DNA of 64,000 nt, taken from positions 711,213-775,212 of the forward strand of contig NZ_JAHVAA010000011.1 of assembly GCF_019264485.1 (NCBI RefSeq), given 5' to 3'. The notes beneath the pieces are model-generated. The model ran no database searches. It saw only the letters and a program-made list of their open reading frames with translations, and had not been told where the DNA came from. The DNA comes from Sediminibacterium sp. GTDB taxonomy: Bacteria; Bacteroidota; Bacteroidia; Chitinophagales; Chitinophagaceae. Both the position numbers and the translations under genes were made by a program. Within the stretch, counting starts at the first letter, position 1. Every line of letters starts with the position of its first letter. Positions 35,968-44,957 of this stretch are shown in pieces.

Positions 35968-36561
35968 ATGAAACATAGTCTTGTTTTATTTTTTATAATA
36001 GCCTGCACGGCTTGTAATTCAATTAAGGAGGCTGACAGGCTTGCAAATAAGCAGCAAATAGAAATTATTTATCCTGATGCTGTATTTGATTCGGTGGCAG
36101 CAAAGAAGCTCATGGCCTATGGAAATTCAGCCATTAAAGGTCTTGTGTATAAAAAAACAAATAAGTTATCGGTGGTTGGAGGGAAGCAATATGGATCGAA
36201 TATTGTCATAACCCTTTTCCCTGTTACACCTTATTTGATGGATTGGTATAAACTGAGAGAAAAAAAAGAAAGTAAAAGAACAAAAGTATACATAGCAGAT
36301 CACGTAGCGAGATTCAGGTTTGAAGTAGTATCGGATGCTTATGGAAGATTTGTATTTGATAAAATAAAGCCTGGAAAATATTTTATCCAGGCTTTTATGA
36401 CAACTATAAAAAATCTGACAAGAGATGTAGAGGTTGGGGCAAATTCATACGGCACAAAATTTTACCAAAAACAACAATACAGTGTCTCCAAGGGGCATCG
36501 TTTAGAACAATTTATTGAGATTTCAAAAGAAGGAGAGGTTCAGGAAGTAGTATTAAAGTAG
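35968..36561 (+). CDS. Lipoprotein with carboxypeptidase-regulatory-like segment
   Basis: A 197-residue protein with the lipoprotein signal MKHSLVLFFIIACTAC. The middle shows VSDAYGRFVFDKIKPGKYFIQAF, the pattern of a carboxypeptidase regulatory-like beta-sandwich. It contains many Lys, and its codon use is AT-rich compared with neighbours. The function is unknown; a surface-exposed structural role is likely. Confidence 0.68.
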   Translation: MKHSLVLFFIIACTACNSIKEADRLANKQQIEIIYPDAVFDSVAAKKLMAYGNSAIKGLVYKKTNKLSVVGGKQYGSNIVITLFPVTPYLMDWYKLREKKESKRTKVYIADHVARFRFEVVSDAYGRFVFDKIKPGKYFIQAFMTTIKNLTRDVEVGANSYGTKFYQKQQYSVSKGHRLEQFIEISKEGEVQEVVLK

Positions 36562-36750
36562 AAGCATCTTCAAAAAGTAAATTCTTATATATGCGCTGCT
36601 TAGTATATTTCTTTAAATACCAGGTTAAATATACAGCGGATGAAAATTAGCATCCGCATTTCAAAACCGTAGAAAACAAATCTGTTCATCAAATTGTAGG
36701 CTTTACAGTCTTACCAGTGTTGTTCAATCCAGCAAAAGAGTTTTATCACT

Positions 36751-36787
36751 AAACCAAAACCCAGACTAATTATCTGGGTTTTGGTTT
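36751..36787 (-). terminator. Hairpin terminator after the decayed tRNA-Leu copy
   Basis: Perfect 15-bp arms AAACCAAAACCCAGA (36751-36765) and complement (36773-36787) with a 7-nt loop. It resembles the terminator of the intact tRNA copy 180 bp away (shared CCCAGA...TCTGGG core). Confidence 0.8.
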
Positions 36788-36789
36788 AG

Positions 36790-36879
36790 TGCGGAAGAGG
36801 AGATTCGAACTCCCATCCCCACGGTACCGTTGGGACTACCACCTCAAAGCAGTGAGTCTCCCAATCCCGCTGTCAGGTT
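36790..36879 (-). pseudogene. Decayed tRNA-Leu copy
   Basis: From the anticodon loop (TTTGAGG) to the 3' end (TTCGAATCTCCTCTTCCGCA) it closely matches the intact tRNA-Leu, including the T-arm. The first ~14 positions do not: the 5' acceptor strand reads AACCTGA and cannot pair with CTTCCGC at the 3' end, and the D-stem has a mismatch. The variable arm is longer (pairing TCCCAACGG / CCGTGGGGA). It should not fold into a functional tRNA. Confidence 0.75.
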
Positions 36880-36930
36880 CGTTGTAAAAGCGTTGCTTCT
36901 CAGAAAGGAATTATGTAAAGAGGGAATAAA

Positions 36931-36956
36931 AAACCCAGATAAAATTATCTGGGTTT
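36931..36956 (-). terminator. Terminator of tRNA-Leu
   Basis: Palindrome AAACCCAGATAA / TTATCTGGGTTT immediately 3' of the tRNA on the minus strand, followed by a T-run on that strand. Confidence 0.85.
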
Positions 36957-36958
36957 AG

Positions 36959-37044
36959 TGCGGAAGAGGAGATTCGAACTCCCACGCCCGGTAAAAGGCG
37001 CTACCACCTCAAAGTAGTGCGTCTACCAATTTCGCCACCTCCGC
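36959..37044 (-). tRNA. tRNA-Leu (anticodon GAG)
   Basis: An 86-nt class II tRNA. The acceptor GCGGAGG pairs with CTTCCGC, the D-arm is GCG-AAATTGGTAGA-CGC, the anticodon stem is CTACT / GGTAG with loop TTGAGGT (anticodon GAG, CUC/CUU codons), a long variable arm follows (GCGCCTTTTACCGGGCGT), then T-arm GGGAG-TTCGAAT-CTCC. The discriminator is A, as expected for leucine; CCA is not encoded. Confidence 0.95.
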
Positions 37045-37108
37045 ATCTTTGGGACGGCAAATGTACAGTATTCGGTAAATCTATACAAAGCCTTCCGCAA
37101 GATTTTCT

Positions 37109-38926
37109 TTACATCCGCTCCGGAACCCTGATACCCAACACAGACATACCATTTTTCAAAGCCTGTGCCGTTAGCTGTGATAACTGTAAACGAAGCAGTT
37201 TCTTTTCCTCTGTCTCAGCATTGGCAATAGAATGTTCGGAATAAAATGAATTGAATGTTTTGGCCAGGTTAAACACATAAATCGCCACTTTGGAAGGATC
37301 ATGTTCCGAAGCCGCTTCCTGTAAAACAACAGGGAACTGTTCGAGGGTGATGAGGAGGGCTTTTTCCAGGGGAAGTAGGGGTGAATGGTCAATGGTGAAT
37401 AGTGAATCGGGTTTATCATTGATCATTGACCATTCACCATTGCCCGCTGCTTTTCTGAGGATACTCCTGATCCTCGCATGCGTGTACTGTACAAATGGAC
37501 CGGTAAACCCGTGGAAATCGATACTTTCTTCGGGATTAAAGATCATTTTCTTTTTGGGATCAACACGCAGCAGGAAGAATTTAAGTGCACCCAGACCAAT
37601 CGTATCATATAATTCTGTGAGTTCTTCAGGAGTAAAATCTTTCACCTTGCCCAGTTCCTCCGTTTTCAGACGGGCAATATTTACCATTTCTTCTACCAGG
37701 TCATCAGCATCTACTACGGTTCCTTCACGACTTTTCATTTTACCCGACGGCAGTTCCACCATACCATAGCTGAGGTGATAAATACCGTCGGCAGAAGGTA
37801 ATTGCAGTTTCTGACAGATCAGTTTTAATACTTTGAAATGATAATTCTGTTCATCGCCCACCACATAAATACTTTGGCTTGCATTAAACTCTTTTTGTTT
37901 CTGTTCAGCCAAACCAATATCCTGGGTAATATAAACGGATGTGCCGTCTTTTCTTCTCACCAGTTTCTCATCCAGTCCGTCTGCAGTAAGGTCAATCCAT
38001 ACACTGCCATCATCTTTCTGGTAAAACACCCCTTTCTGTAAACCTGTTTCTACCAGGTCTTTCCCCAGTAAATAAGTATTGCTTTCGTAATAAGTTTTAT
38101 CAAAATCGCTGCCAATACGCTGGTAAGTGCTGTTAAATCCTTCATATACCCATCCATTCATGGTGCGCCAAAGCTCCATTACTTCAGGCTTGCCGGCTTC
38201 CCAGTCTATCAGCATCTGTTGTGTGGCTTTCATAATGGGGGCTTCTTTTTCAGCCAGGTCCTCACTCATGCCGCTTGCTACCAGTTCCTGGATTTCTTTT
38301 TTATAGGCATCATTGAATTTTACATAATAGTCGCCCACAAAATGATCGCCCTTAATTCCGGTATTTGCAGGTGTTGCCCCATTGGCAAACCGCTGCCAGG
38401 CAATCATGCTTTTGCAGATATGCACACCTCGGTCATTGACAATACAGGTTTTTGCCACTTCATTACCGGTCGCTTTTAATATTTCGGCGATACTCCATCC
38501 GAGGAAATTATTTCTTAGATGTCCCAGGTGTAAAGGTTTATTGGTATTGGGTGACGAATATTCCACCATTACTTTTTCAGCATTGGGTTTGCTGAATCCG
38601 AATGTTGTATCGGCAAAAGATGTATCCAAAAAATTCAGCCAATAATTGTCGGCTACCGATAAATTCAAAAACCCTTTAATGATATTATACCCGCTGAATA
38701 AACCGGGGTTTGCCTCCAGCAGTGTTTTACCCATTTCTTCTCCCAGGGCATCCGGCGATTTCTTTAGTTGTTTCACCAAAGCAAATAAAACAACAGTATA
38801 ATCGCCCTCAAATTCAGGTTTGGTGGCATTTACCAATACCTCATGAGGGTGAATATCGATCTGGTATAATGCTTTAATAGCTGCCGATGCCGCCGTTTTT
38901 ATCTGGTCTACAACACTCATATTCAT
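37109..38926 (-). CDS. argS: Arginyl-tRNA synthetase
   Basis: Class I synthetase charging tRNA-Arg. The 605-residue protein has the N-terminal Add-1 domain, HIGH variant HLGHLRNNFLG, catalytic core (DRGVHICKSMIAWQ), KMSKS-like KMKSREGT, and the DALR anticodon-binding domain (FVQYTHARIRSILRKAA...SEHDPSKVAIYVFNLAKTFN). The DALR linker carries an extra segment of about 25 residues (NGEWSMINDKPDSLFTIDHS) encoded by an inverted repeat of the type usually found between genes in this window. The reading frame is kept, so the enzyme is probably functional. Confidence 0.95.
   Translation of the reverse strand: MNMSVVDQIKTAASAAIKALYQIDIHPHEVLVNATKPEFEGDYTVVLFALVKQLKKSPDALGEEMGKTLLEANPGLFSGYNIIKGFLNLSVADNYWLNFLDTSFADTTFGFSKPNAEKVMVEYSSPNTNKPLHLGHLRNNFLGWSIAEILKATGNEVAKTCIVNDRGVHICKSMIAWQRFANGATPANTGIKGDHFVGDYYVKFNDAYKKEIQELVASGMSEDLAEKEAPIMKATQQMLIDWEAGKPEVMELWRTMNGWVYEGFNSTYQRIGSDFDKTYYESNTYLLGKDLVETGLQKGVFYQKDDGSVWIDLTADGLDEKLVRRKDGTSVYITQDIGLAEQKQKEFNASQSIYVVGDEQNYHFKVLKLICQKLQLPSADGIYHLSYGMVELPSGKMKSREGTVVDADDLVEEMVNIARLKTEELGKVKDFTPEELTELYDTIGLGALKFFLLRVDPKKKMIFNPEESIDFHGFTGPFVQYTHARIRSILRKAAGNGEWSMINDKPDSLFTIDHSPLLPLEKALLITLEQFPVVLQEAASEHDPSKVAIYVFNLAKTFNSFYSEHSIANAETEEKKLLRLQLSQLTAQALKNGMSVLGIRVPERM
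37380..37438. repeat. Word-type inverted repeat inside argS, in frame
   Basis: Arms at 37380-37400 (GGTGAATGGTCAATGGTGAA...) and 37418-37438 (...GACCATTCACC) pair at 18 of 21 positions. The words are those of the GTGAAT family seen at 719-780 and 23698-23764. It encodes the extra residues in the DALR domain of ArgS. Confidence 0.85.
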
Positions 38927-38977
38927 AATGGTTACAGCGGCAAAAGTAATTAATTAAGCCCTACCTTCGCCGGGTTC

Positions 38978-39475
38978 ATGCGAAACTTACACGAACATAT
39001 CCGGAGTTTTATCCTCAGCGTGGTGGACCTTTTTTATCCGATTTTTAAAAAGATCATGCCCCTGCAAACCTATCGCTATGCAGCCTGCGGCGGGTTTAAT
39101 ACGGCGCTGGATATTACCTTGTTTTTTGTATCGTATAACTATATTTTCAATAAAGAAACACAACACCTGCCCTTTATTGCCATCAGCGCGCATATCGCCG
39201 CATTCCTGGCTGCATTTGTGGTTACTTTTCCAACGGGTTTTTATTTAAGCCGTTATGTGGTATTTCAGGAAACATCAGTAGCCAAAAGAAAGCAACTGAG
39301 TAAATATTTCCTGGTGGTTTTGGGTTGTTTCCTCCTGAATTATGTGTTCCTTAAACTCTTTGTTGAAGTGTTTGGATGGTATCCTACAGTATCTAAAATC
39401 ATCACCACTTTTTTTGTGGTGGCTTTCAGCTATTTCTCTCAGAAGAATTTTACCTTCAAAGCACCCGCCGGTTAA
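38978..39475 (+). CDS. GtrA-family membrane protein
   Basis: A 165-residue protein with four membrane helices typical of GtrA, which is thought to flip lipid-linked sugars for cell-surface glycan modification. Seen: YRYAACGGFNTALDITLFFVSYNY, AAFLAAFVVTFPTGFYLSRYVVFQ and FSYFSQKNFTF. The stop codon overlaps that of the convergent gene: the TTAA at 39472-39475 provides TAA on each strand. It is divergent from argS. Confidence 0.88.
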   Translation: MRNLHEHIRSFILSVVDLFYPIFKKIMPLQTYRYAACGGFNTALDITLFFVSYNYIFNKETQHLPFIAISAHIAAFLAAFVVTFPTGFYLSRYVVFQETSVAKRKQLSKYFLVVLGCFLLNYVFLKLFVEVFGWYPTVSKIITTFFVVAFSYFSQKNFTFKAPAG

Positions 39476-41685
39476 TGATTACTGATGCGTAACTGGTAAA
39501 CAGGCTGCTGTGCCTTATCTTTTACAGGGTTGAAATAAAACATCAAAGTAGCAATTCCCGATTTTTCTGCATGAATCACCCTTATCTGGTGTAACCCTTT
39601 CGAAAGTTCAATGACAGTTCTGTGATGGGTATATTCATCGTAAAGGGTGAACTTAGGGTCCCAGCCATCAATGACCAGTTTGCCATCCACATATATTTTT
39701 ACAAAATCATCTGCCGTAACAGCTAAATCGTAAAATCCTTTTTCTGTTTCAATGTCAGTAACCGCGTCAGTGGCAAATGAATCGGCGGGTAAATTTTTAC
39801 CGATACTGCCCCACCAGGTAAAATCAAGTTTAGGTAGCGTATCTGTATGAATAGGTGTTGATGCCAGCAGGTTCATAAAAGCATCTGTAGCCGTTAAAGG
39901 ATCGTTGGTACTATCCCATTTAAACCAGCGTGTGACCCATTTTTGTTGCACTGCGAATTGTTCATATTCAAATACAGTACCGCTGTTTTCTTCTTTTCCC
40001 AATTGATTGATAAAAGCGGGCCCTTCGTATTGCAGCCTGATATTTTTTTGTACTGAACTACCTACAGGCTTTGCTATAATTAAAGAAGGAAAACTGTCAT
40101 TGCCTTTCTCTGTTATTTCAAACCCGTTCAGTTCTTTTACCTTCCAGGAACCAGTCTTACCCAACACTTCAAAATGGTACAAACCGCTGCTGTCAATATT
40201 TTTCAGCCATAACAGCGGGTATTGAAAATTATAAGGCCCCCATTTGGCGATACGGATATTTTCTTTTCCTTTCTGAAACAGTGGATCAGGTCTTTTGGTA
40301 ACCGGAACCTGCTTTAATCTTTCATCAGGAACATAATCCATATCTAAAGGGTCATCTTCACGTGAAGTATCAATATCATTGGTTCTTTCGCCCAGTTTCA
40401 GGTTCACGGTATGTGCCATTTTCTGGTTGCCACTGAAAGCCACTGTATCTGTACCCATTATGTCATAAATAGTTTCAGTGGCCGTAAACTGGTTGGCCGC
40501 AATCCAGTAATTCATACTCCTGGTATCTTTTACCTGCGCATATTTCCAGTCGGCAGGCTGAGTGGCCCGCGACCATAATTTAATAGCTGTTTTATCGTAC
40601 AGAAAACGGTTAATGGCAATATTATTATTCTGCCCGTGTTCAATGGCAATACCAATCCGGTTAAAAGCAAAATCATTATCTGTAAAATCGCTGTCGAAAC
40701 TGTAACCGCCCCATATTCCATGGTCGCAGTCGCGAATAATATTTTTCATCACCAGGTTTCTGCTGAAAGTTACTTCCACGCCATTGGTAGGTGCATAAGA
40801 AAAATCGTTGCCATAAATAAAATTATCATTACACCCCCCTTCACCTGTATCCATGGTATGCTGACCAGCCCAGAGAAAAAAACCATCACCACTGTGAGTG
40901 GCGCTGTTATAGGCGAAAATATTGTCGTTGCACTGTTCAAATACCAGAAACCCGGCACTGTCTTGCCCGCGTTTGTATTTACCATGACTGTAACCACGCA
41001 CATTCCAGTCGAGCCGGTTATGATAAAAAGTATTAAAACTGCTTCTGTACAAACCAATACCGATACCAGAATTGAAAGAAAAATTATTATTATAAACTGT
41101 TGCTTTTTCAGAGTGGGTCATCATTAATCCGCACTGACCACCCGTAATGGTATTATTAGCAATCAGTGCATTCTTGCAATGGTTGAGATAAATACCGGCA
41201 CCATACCTTTTCCACTCCTGGTTTTCATTTTTATGGTAACTCATCCAGTCGCTGATATCTTCTCTTTCCCGGTTGCTTTTCAGTTCCTGACGGTAATTAT
41301 AACTGAGGTCGCAATCTTCTATACTGAGTCTGTCAACACTGTCTGCCAGTATGGCTATTTTATACCCGTGAATATTGGCATTGCGGATATGGATATTTTT
41401 TGAACCGGGTCTGATATAGATGGCTACCCCATAAAATTCATCCGGACGGGTTTTGTCATTCGAGCCTTGCAGGATAACCTCTTTTAAATCCACGGTAATA
41501 TTCTCACCGGCAATTTCAATAAGGGGAGAGCTTGAATCGGAATTAAGGGCATAGAATCCGGGTTGCAAACGGGTAGATGAAATAATTTTCATGCCCTTTT
41601 CAGGCTTAACCGAAGGCATATCCTGGGCCGACAGGTATAAAAGAAAACCTGACAGTAACCCTGTAAGCAGACATTTCAAATACAT
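39472..41685 (-). CDS. Secreted right-handed beta-helix protein (NosD-like) with C-terminal carbohydrate-type domain
   Basis: A 737-residue exported protein (signal MYLKCLLTGLLSGFLLYLSA). Residues about 60-430 are tandem parallel-beta-helix coils with the N-rich pattern of the NosD/pectate-lyase group (NIHIRNANIHGYKIAILADSVDRLSI, HCKNALIANNTITGGQCG, NNNIAINRFLYDKTAIKLW). The C-terminal ~150 residues (GFYDLAVTADDFVKIYVDGKLVIDGW, IELSKGLHQIRVIHAEKSGIATL) resemble a PA14-type ligand-binding domain. Periplasmic or extracellular polysaccharide binding or cleavage is plausible; the substrate is unknown. Confidence 0.8.
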   Translation of the reverse strand: MYLKCLLTGLLSGFLLYLSAQDMPSVKPEKGMKIISSTRLQPGFYALNSDSSSPLIEIAGENITVDLKEVILQGSNDKTRPDEFYGVAIYIRPGSKNIHIRNANIHGYKIAILADSVDRLSIEDCDLSYNYRQELKSNREREDISDWMSYHKNENQEWKRYGAGIYLNHCKNALIANNTITGGQCGLMMTHSEKATVYNNNFSFNSGIGIGLYRSSFNTFYHNRLDWNVRGYSHGKYKRGQDSAGFLVFEQCNDNIFAYNSATHSGDGFFLWAGQHTMDTGEGGCNDNFIYGNDFSYAPTNGVEVTFSRNLVMKNIIRDCDHGIWGGYSFDSDFTDNDFAFNRIGIAIEHGQNNNIAINRFLYDKTAIKLWSRATQPADWKYAQVKDTRSMNYWIAANQFTATETIYDIMGTDTVAFSGNQKMAHTVNLKLGERTNDIDTSREDDPLDMDYVPDERLKQVPVTKRPDPLFQKGKENIRIAKWGPYNFQYPLLWLKNIDSSGLYHFEVLGKTGSWKVKELNGFEITEKGNDSFPSLIIAKPVGSSVQKNIRLQYEGPAFINQLGKEENSGTVFEYEQFAVQQKWVTRWFKWDSTNDPLTATDAFMNLLASTPIHTDTLPKLDFTWWGSIGKNLPADSFATDAVTDIETEKGFYDLAVTADDFVKIYVDGKLVIDGWDPKFTLYDEYTHHRTVIELSKGLHQIRVIHAEKSGIATLMFYFNPVKDKAQQPVYQLRISNH

Positions 41686-41834
41686 ACTTAAAACTAAGAT
41701 TTTCTGTTATATAGGATGCCAAATGGCAGATTTTACATAGTTAAACTGTCAGAAACGCATTGATTTGGAGCAGTTTCGATAAGGCTAACAGGGATAAAGG
41801 CGGGGGGCTGACAATTTTTCATTTTAGGGGCAGA

Positions 41835-41850
41835 TGGCATAATGATTGAC
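41835..41850 (+). promoter_or_regulatory. Sigma-54-like element upstream of dnaK
   Basis: TGGCA (41835-41839), 6 bp, then TTGAC (41846-41850) resembles the -24/-12 pattern TGGCAC-N5-TTGC, but the -12 GC is GA. The position, about 40 bp before the ATG, is right for a promoter. An inverted-type TGACA/TTTCA segment lies 25 bp upstream. Confidence 0.3.
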
Positions 41851-41886
41851 AGGTGTTAGCCGATTATTAACCTGAAATCAATAGTT

Positions 41887-43803
41887 ATGGGCAAGATAAT
41901 AGGCATTGACCTTGGAACAACAAATAGCTGTGTGGCCGTTATGGAAGGTAACGAGCCGGTAGTGATTGCAAATGATGAAGGACGCAGAACCACCCCTTCC
42001 GTAGTGGCATTTCTCAAAAACGGGGAGCGTAAAGTAGGAGATCCTGCCAAACGTCAGGCCATTACCAACCCGCAAAACACTATTACGAGTGTAAAGCGTT
42101 TTATGGGCCGTCGTCACGACGAAGTAACCGAAGAAATAAGTCACTGGAGCTATAAAGTAGCTAAAGGCGATAACAATACTGTACGTGTTGCCATAGATGA
42201 TCGTTTATACACTCCGCAGGAAATCTCTGCCATGATCCTTCAGAAAATGAAGAAAACAGCAGAAGATTATCTCGGACAGGAAGTAACAGAAGCGGTAATT
42301 ACCGTGCCTGCTTATTTTAACGATGCACAACGTCAGGCAACCAAAGAAGCCGGAGAAATTGCGGGTCTGAATGTTCGCCGTATTGTAAACGAGCCTACAG
42401 CTGCAGCATTGGCTTATGGCCTGGATAAAAAACATGCCGACCAGAAGATTGCCGTATTCGACCTTGGTGGTGGTACATTCGATATCTCTATCCTCGAACT
42501 GGGTGATGGTGTATTTGAAGTAAAGTCTACCAATGGTGATACTCACTTAGGTGGTGACGATTTTGATAAAGTAGTGATGGACTGGCTGGCAGATGAATTC
42601 AAAAGCCAGGAAGCCATCGATCTGCGTAAAGATCCAATGGCGTTACAACGCTTGAAAGAAGCGTCTGAAAAAGCAAAGATTGAATTGAGTTCTTCTGCTG
42701 AAACAGAAATCAACCTTCCATACATCACAGCAGTTGATGGTGTTCCCAAACACCTGGTACTGAAATTAACACGTGCAAAATTTGAGGCATTGGCCGACAA
42801 TTTATTCGCCCGTTGTTTAAAACCCTGTGAAGCTGCATTGAAAGATGCCGGATACAACACATCCCAGATCGATGAAGTGATCCTGGTAGGTGGCTCAACC
42901 CGTATTCCTAAAGTACAGGAGATCGTAGAGAAATTCTTTGGAAAGAAACCAAATCGTGGTGTAAATCCGGATGAAGTAGTTGCCGTAGGTGCCGCTATTC
43001 AGGGTGCCGTATTAACCGGTGAAGTGAAAGATGTATTGTTACTCGATGTAACCCCGTTAGGCTTGGGTATTGAAACCATGGGTAGTGTAATGACCACCAT
43101 GATTCCTTCCAATACCACCATTCCTACCAAGAAAACAGAAGTATTCTCAACCGCCAGCGATAACCAGCCCGGTGTACAGATTCATGTATTACAGGGAGAG
43201 CGCCCGATGGCCAACCAGAATAAGAGCCTGGGTATCTTTAACCTCGATGGCATTCCGCCAGCACCAAGAGGCGTACCCCAGATTGAAGTAACTTTTGATA
43301 TCGATGCGAATGGTCTGCTGCATGTTAGTGCAAAAGACAAAGGCACTGGTAAAGAACAGAAGATTCGTATTGAAGCAGGTAGCGGCTTAAGCAAAGAAGA
43401 AATTGAAAAAATGAAAACTGAAGCCAAAGCCAATGAAGCAACCGATAAAGAAGCGCGTGAAAAAGTAGAGAAACTGAATCAGGCCGATAGTTTAATCTTC
43501 CAGACCGAGAAACAATTCAAAGAGTTCGGAGATAAAATTCCTGCCGATAAAAAAGCGCCGATTGAAACTGCATTGGCCAAACTGAAAGAAGCACACAAAA
43601 ACCAGGATATTGCTGCGGTAGATGCTGCAATGACTGAAATGAACACCGCATGGACAGCTGCCAGTGAAGAAATTTACAAGGCGCAGCAGGAAGCAGGTGC
43701 CCAGCAGCCGGGTGCTGAAGCGCAAGCGGGTGGTGCTGAACAGGCAAACGGGTCAGCAAAAAATGATACCGTTGAAGATGCGCAATTCGAAGAAGTGAAA
43801 TAA
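41887..43803 (+). CDS. dnaK: Molecular chaperone DnaK
   Basis: Hsp70 chaperone, 638 residues. ATPase signatures: [32 protein letters not shown] and [14 protein letters not shown]. The linker [16 protein letters not shown] joins the substrate-binding domain. The C-terminal tail is Gly/Ala/Gln-rich and ends in EEVK, the usual co-chaperone docking tail. Strong terminator downstream. dnaJ and grpE are not adjacent; the J-domain protein at 9612 is not canonical DnaJ. Confidence 0.98.
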   Translation: MGKIIGIDLGTTNSCVAVMEGNEPVVIANDEGRRTTPSVVAFLKNGERKVGDPAKRQAITNPQNTITSVKRFMGRRHDEVTEEISHWSYKVAKGDNNTVRVAIDDRLYTPQEISAMILQKMKKTAEDYLGQEVTEAVITVPAYFNDAQRQATKEAGEIAGLNVRRIVNEPTAAALAYGLDKKHADQKIAVFDLGGGTFDISILELGDGVFEVKSTNGDTHLGGDDFDKVVMDWLADEFKSQEAIDLRKDPMALQRLKEASEKAKIELSSSAETEINLPYITAVDGVPKHLVLKLTRAKFEALADNLFARCLKPCEAALKDAGYNTSQIDEVILVGGSTRIPKVQEIVEKFFGKKPNRGVNPDEVVAVGAAIQGAVLTGEVKDVLLLDVTPLGLGIETMGSVMTTMIPSNTTIPTKKTEVFSTASDNQPGVQIHVLQGERPMANQNKSLGIFNLDGIPPAPRGVPQIEVTFDIDANGLLHVSAKDKGTGKEQKIRIEAGSGLSKEEIEKMKTEAKANEATDKEAREKVEKLNQADSLIFQTEKQFKEFGDKIPADKKAPIETALAKLKEAHKNQDIAAVDAAMTEMNTAWTAASEEIYKAQQEAGAQQPGAEAQAGGAEQANGSAKNDTVEDAQFEEVK

Positions 43804-43823
43804 TAAAGACCTTATAAATTGTC

Positions 43824-43855
43824 AAGGCCCCGATTAAAAAACCGGGGCCTTTTTT
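43824..43855 (+). terminator. Rho-independent terminator of dnaK
   Basis: Stem AAGGCCCCG / CGGGGCCTT with a 10-nt A-rich loop, followed by a T-run. Confidence 0.93.
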
Positions 43856-43947
43856 ATACCTGTAAATGAGAAAACTATTTTACCAACGATTTTATTCCCG
43901 TAGAGGATACATTATTTAAGCCGTAGCCTTAACATTTTCAGCAAAAT

Positions 43948-44175
43948 TTATACTTCCTGTACGAGCGTAGTATTGGTAGTGAAATCTTTTACAAAAGAAT
44001 TGTTCTCTTTTCCTGCATATAATACCCGGTATTTTTCGCCTGCACTTAAACGTTTCCACCAGGGACGTGATGAAGCAGTGAATAAAATGCAGGCCTGGAT
44101 TTCCATGAATAACAATTCGCTTTCAGAAAAAACACGGGCTTCTCGATAGGGTTTAAAACGGGGAGCTGTATGCAT
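43948..44175 (-). CDS. Small hypothetical protein (75 aa)
   Basis: An ATG-started ORF with protein-like composition (ESELLFMEIQACILFT, then SSRPWWKRLSAGEKYRVLYA). I recognise no family. No Shine-Dalgarno is visible, as is usual here. It is supported by length and codon-like composition only. Confidence 0.45.
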   Translation of the reverse strand: MHTAPRFKPYREARVFSESELLFMEIQACILFTASSRPWWKRLSAGEKYRVLYAGKENNSFVKDFTTNTTLVQEV

Positions 44176-44301
44176 GACTTTAATTTTATCAAAATTATTC
44201 TTTACTTACGAAGGAAAAATTGTTTCGCTAAAAAAGAGTAATAATACTCCGTATAATTACCTAATACTCTTTATGGAGTGAAGTACACTCCGCTTCAGAT
44301 T

Positions 44302-44340
44302 GAGTAATAAGGTATCGCAAATTGCGATACCTTATTACTC
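44302..44340. repeat. Long palindrome with GGTATCGCA core at the ORF6N gene 3' end
   Basis: Perfect 19-bp arms around a single central base: GAGTAATAAGGTATCGCAA (44302-44320) and its complement (44322-44340). The core at 44311-44331 is GGTATCGCA-AAT-TGCGATACC. The ORF6N stop codon (44335-44337) lies inside the right arm. Confidence 0.93.
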
Positions 44341-44871
44341 TTTTTCATCTGCTCTTCTGAAACCAATTCTCCGGGTGTTTGATTCCTGTATCAATAATTT
44401 TTGAAAGAGTCCGAATACTGTTTCAAAATCTTCATCATGTTTATCAACACGTTTACCTATTCGTTCCAGTGTAAGTAACACTTCCTGGCTATTCGACAAT
44501 AAAGCCCGCATCTGTACAAAGATCTCAATGATTCTGATACTGACTTTTAAAGCTTTTTCTGTTTTTAAAACATTGGCAAGCATCAGTATGCCATGTTCGG
44601 TAAAGGCCAATGGTATGGCACCGCCTAAATGTTGTACAGAAGGTATCGCATTTTGCGATACCATGAATTTAATTTCTTTCTGATTGAGTGGAAACATAAA
44701 ATGTTTGGGAAACCTCTTCAGGTTTCTTTTTACCTGCTCTCTCAGTCTTGTAGGTATTACATCATACAGTTTGGCGAGATCACGATCCAACATAATTTTT
44801 TGTCCTCTTACCAGGTGAATATGCTGTGTAATGGTTTCGTCTGTAAATTTTTCGTTTCGTTTAGATGGCAT
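44335..44871 (-). CDS. ORF6N-domain DNA-binding protein
   Basis: A 178-residue protein with an N-terminal ORF6N domain (LVRGQKIMLDRDLAKLYDV, RNLKRFPKHFMFPL, VSQNAIPSVQHLGGAIPLAFTEHGILML), a DNA-binding module related to KilA-N and found in phage antirepressors and Bacteroidota genomes. A coiled-coil C-terminus follows. The codons for V71-P77 form a perfect palindrome identical to one at 44961-44981. The protein is complete. It could act as a repressor or as the partner of the surrounding palindromes. Confidence 0.88.
   Translation of the reverse strand: MPSKRNEKFTDETITQHIHLVRGQKIMLDRDLAKLYDVIPTRLREQVKRNLKRFPKHFMFPLNQKEIKFMVSQNAIPSVQHLGGAIPLAFTEHGILMLANVLKTEKALKVSIRIIEIFVQMRALLSNSQEVLLTLERIGKRVDKHDEDFETVFGLFQKLLIQESNTRRIGFRRADEKE
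44642..44662. repeat. GGTATCGCA palindrome inside the ORF6N coding sequence
   Basis: GGTATCGCA-TTT-TGCGATACC on the plus strand. On the coding strand it specifies VSQNAIP, the conserved ORF6N motif. Identical at all 21 positions to the copy at 44961-44981. Confidence 0.93.
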
Positions 44872-44957
44872 AAAAAAAATTTCAACTAATCTATTATGAT
44901 CCGTTGATTTTTTATACCGTATTTATACCTGATTTTTATTGCGGCAACTACCTGTTT

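Noticed and set aside
36790..36879. Functional second tRNA-Leu
   Set aside because: The 5' acceptor strand does not pair with the 3' end, and the D-stem is disrupted, so I call it a pseudogene.
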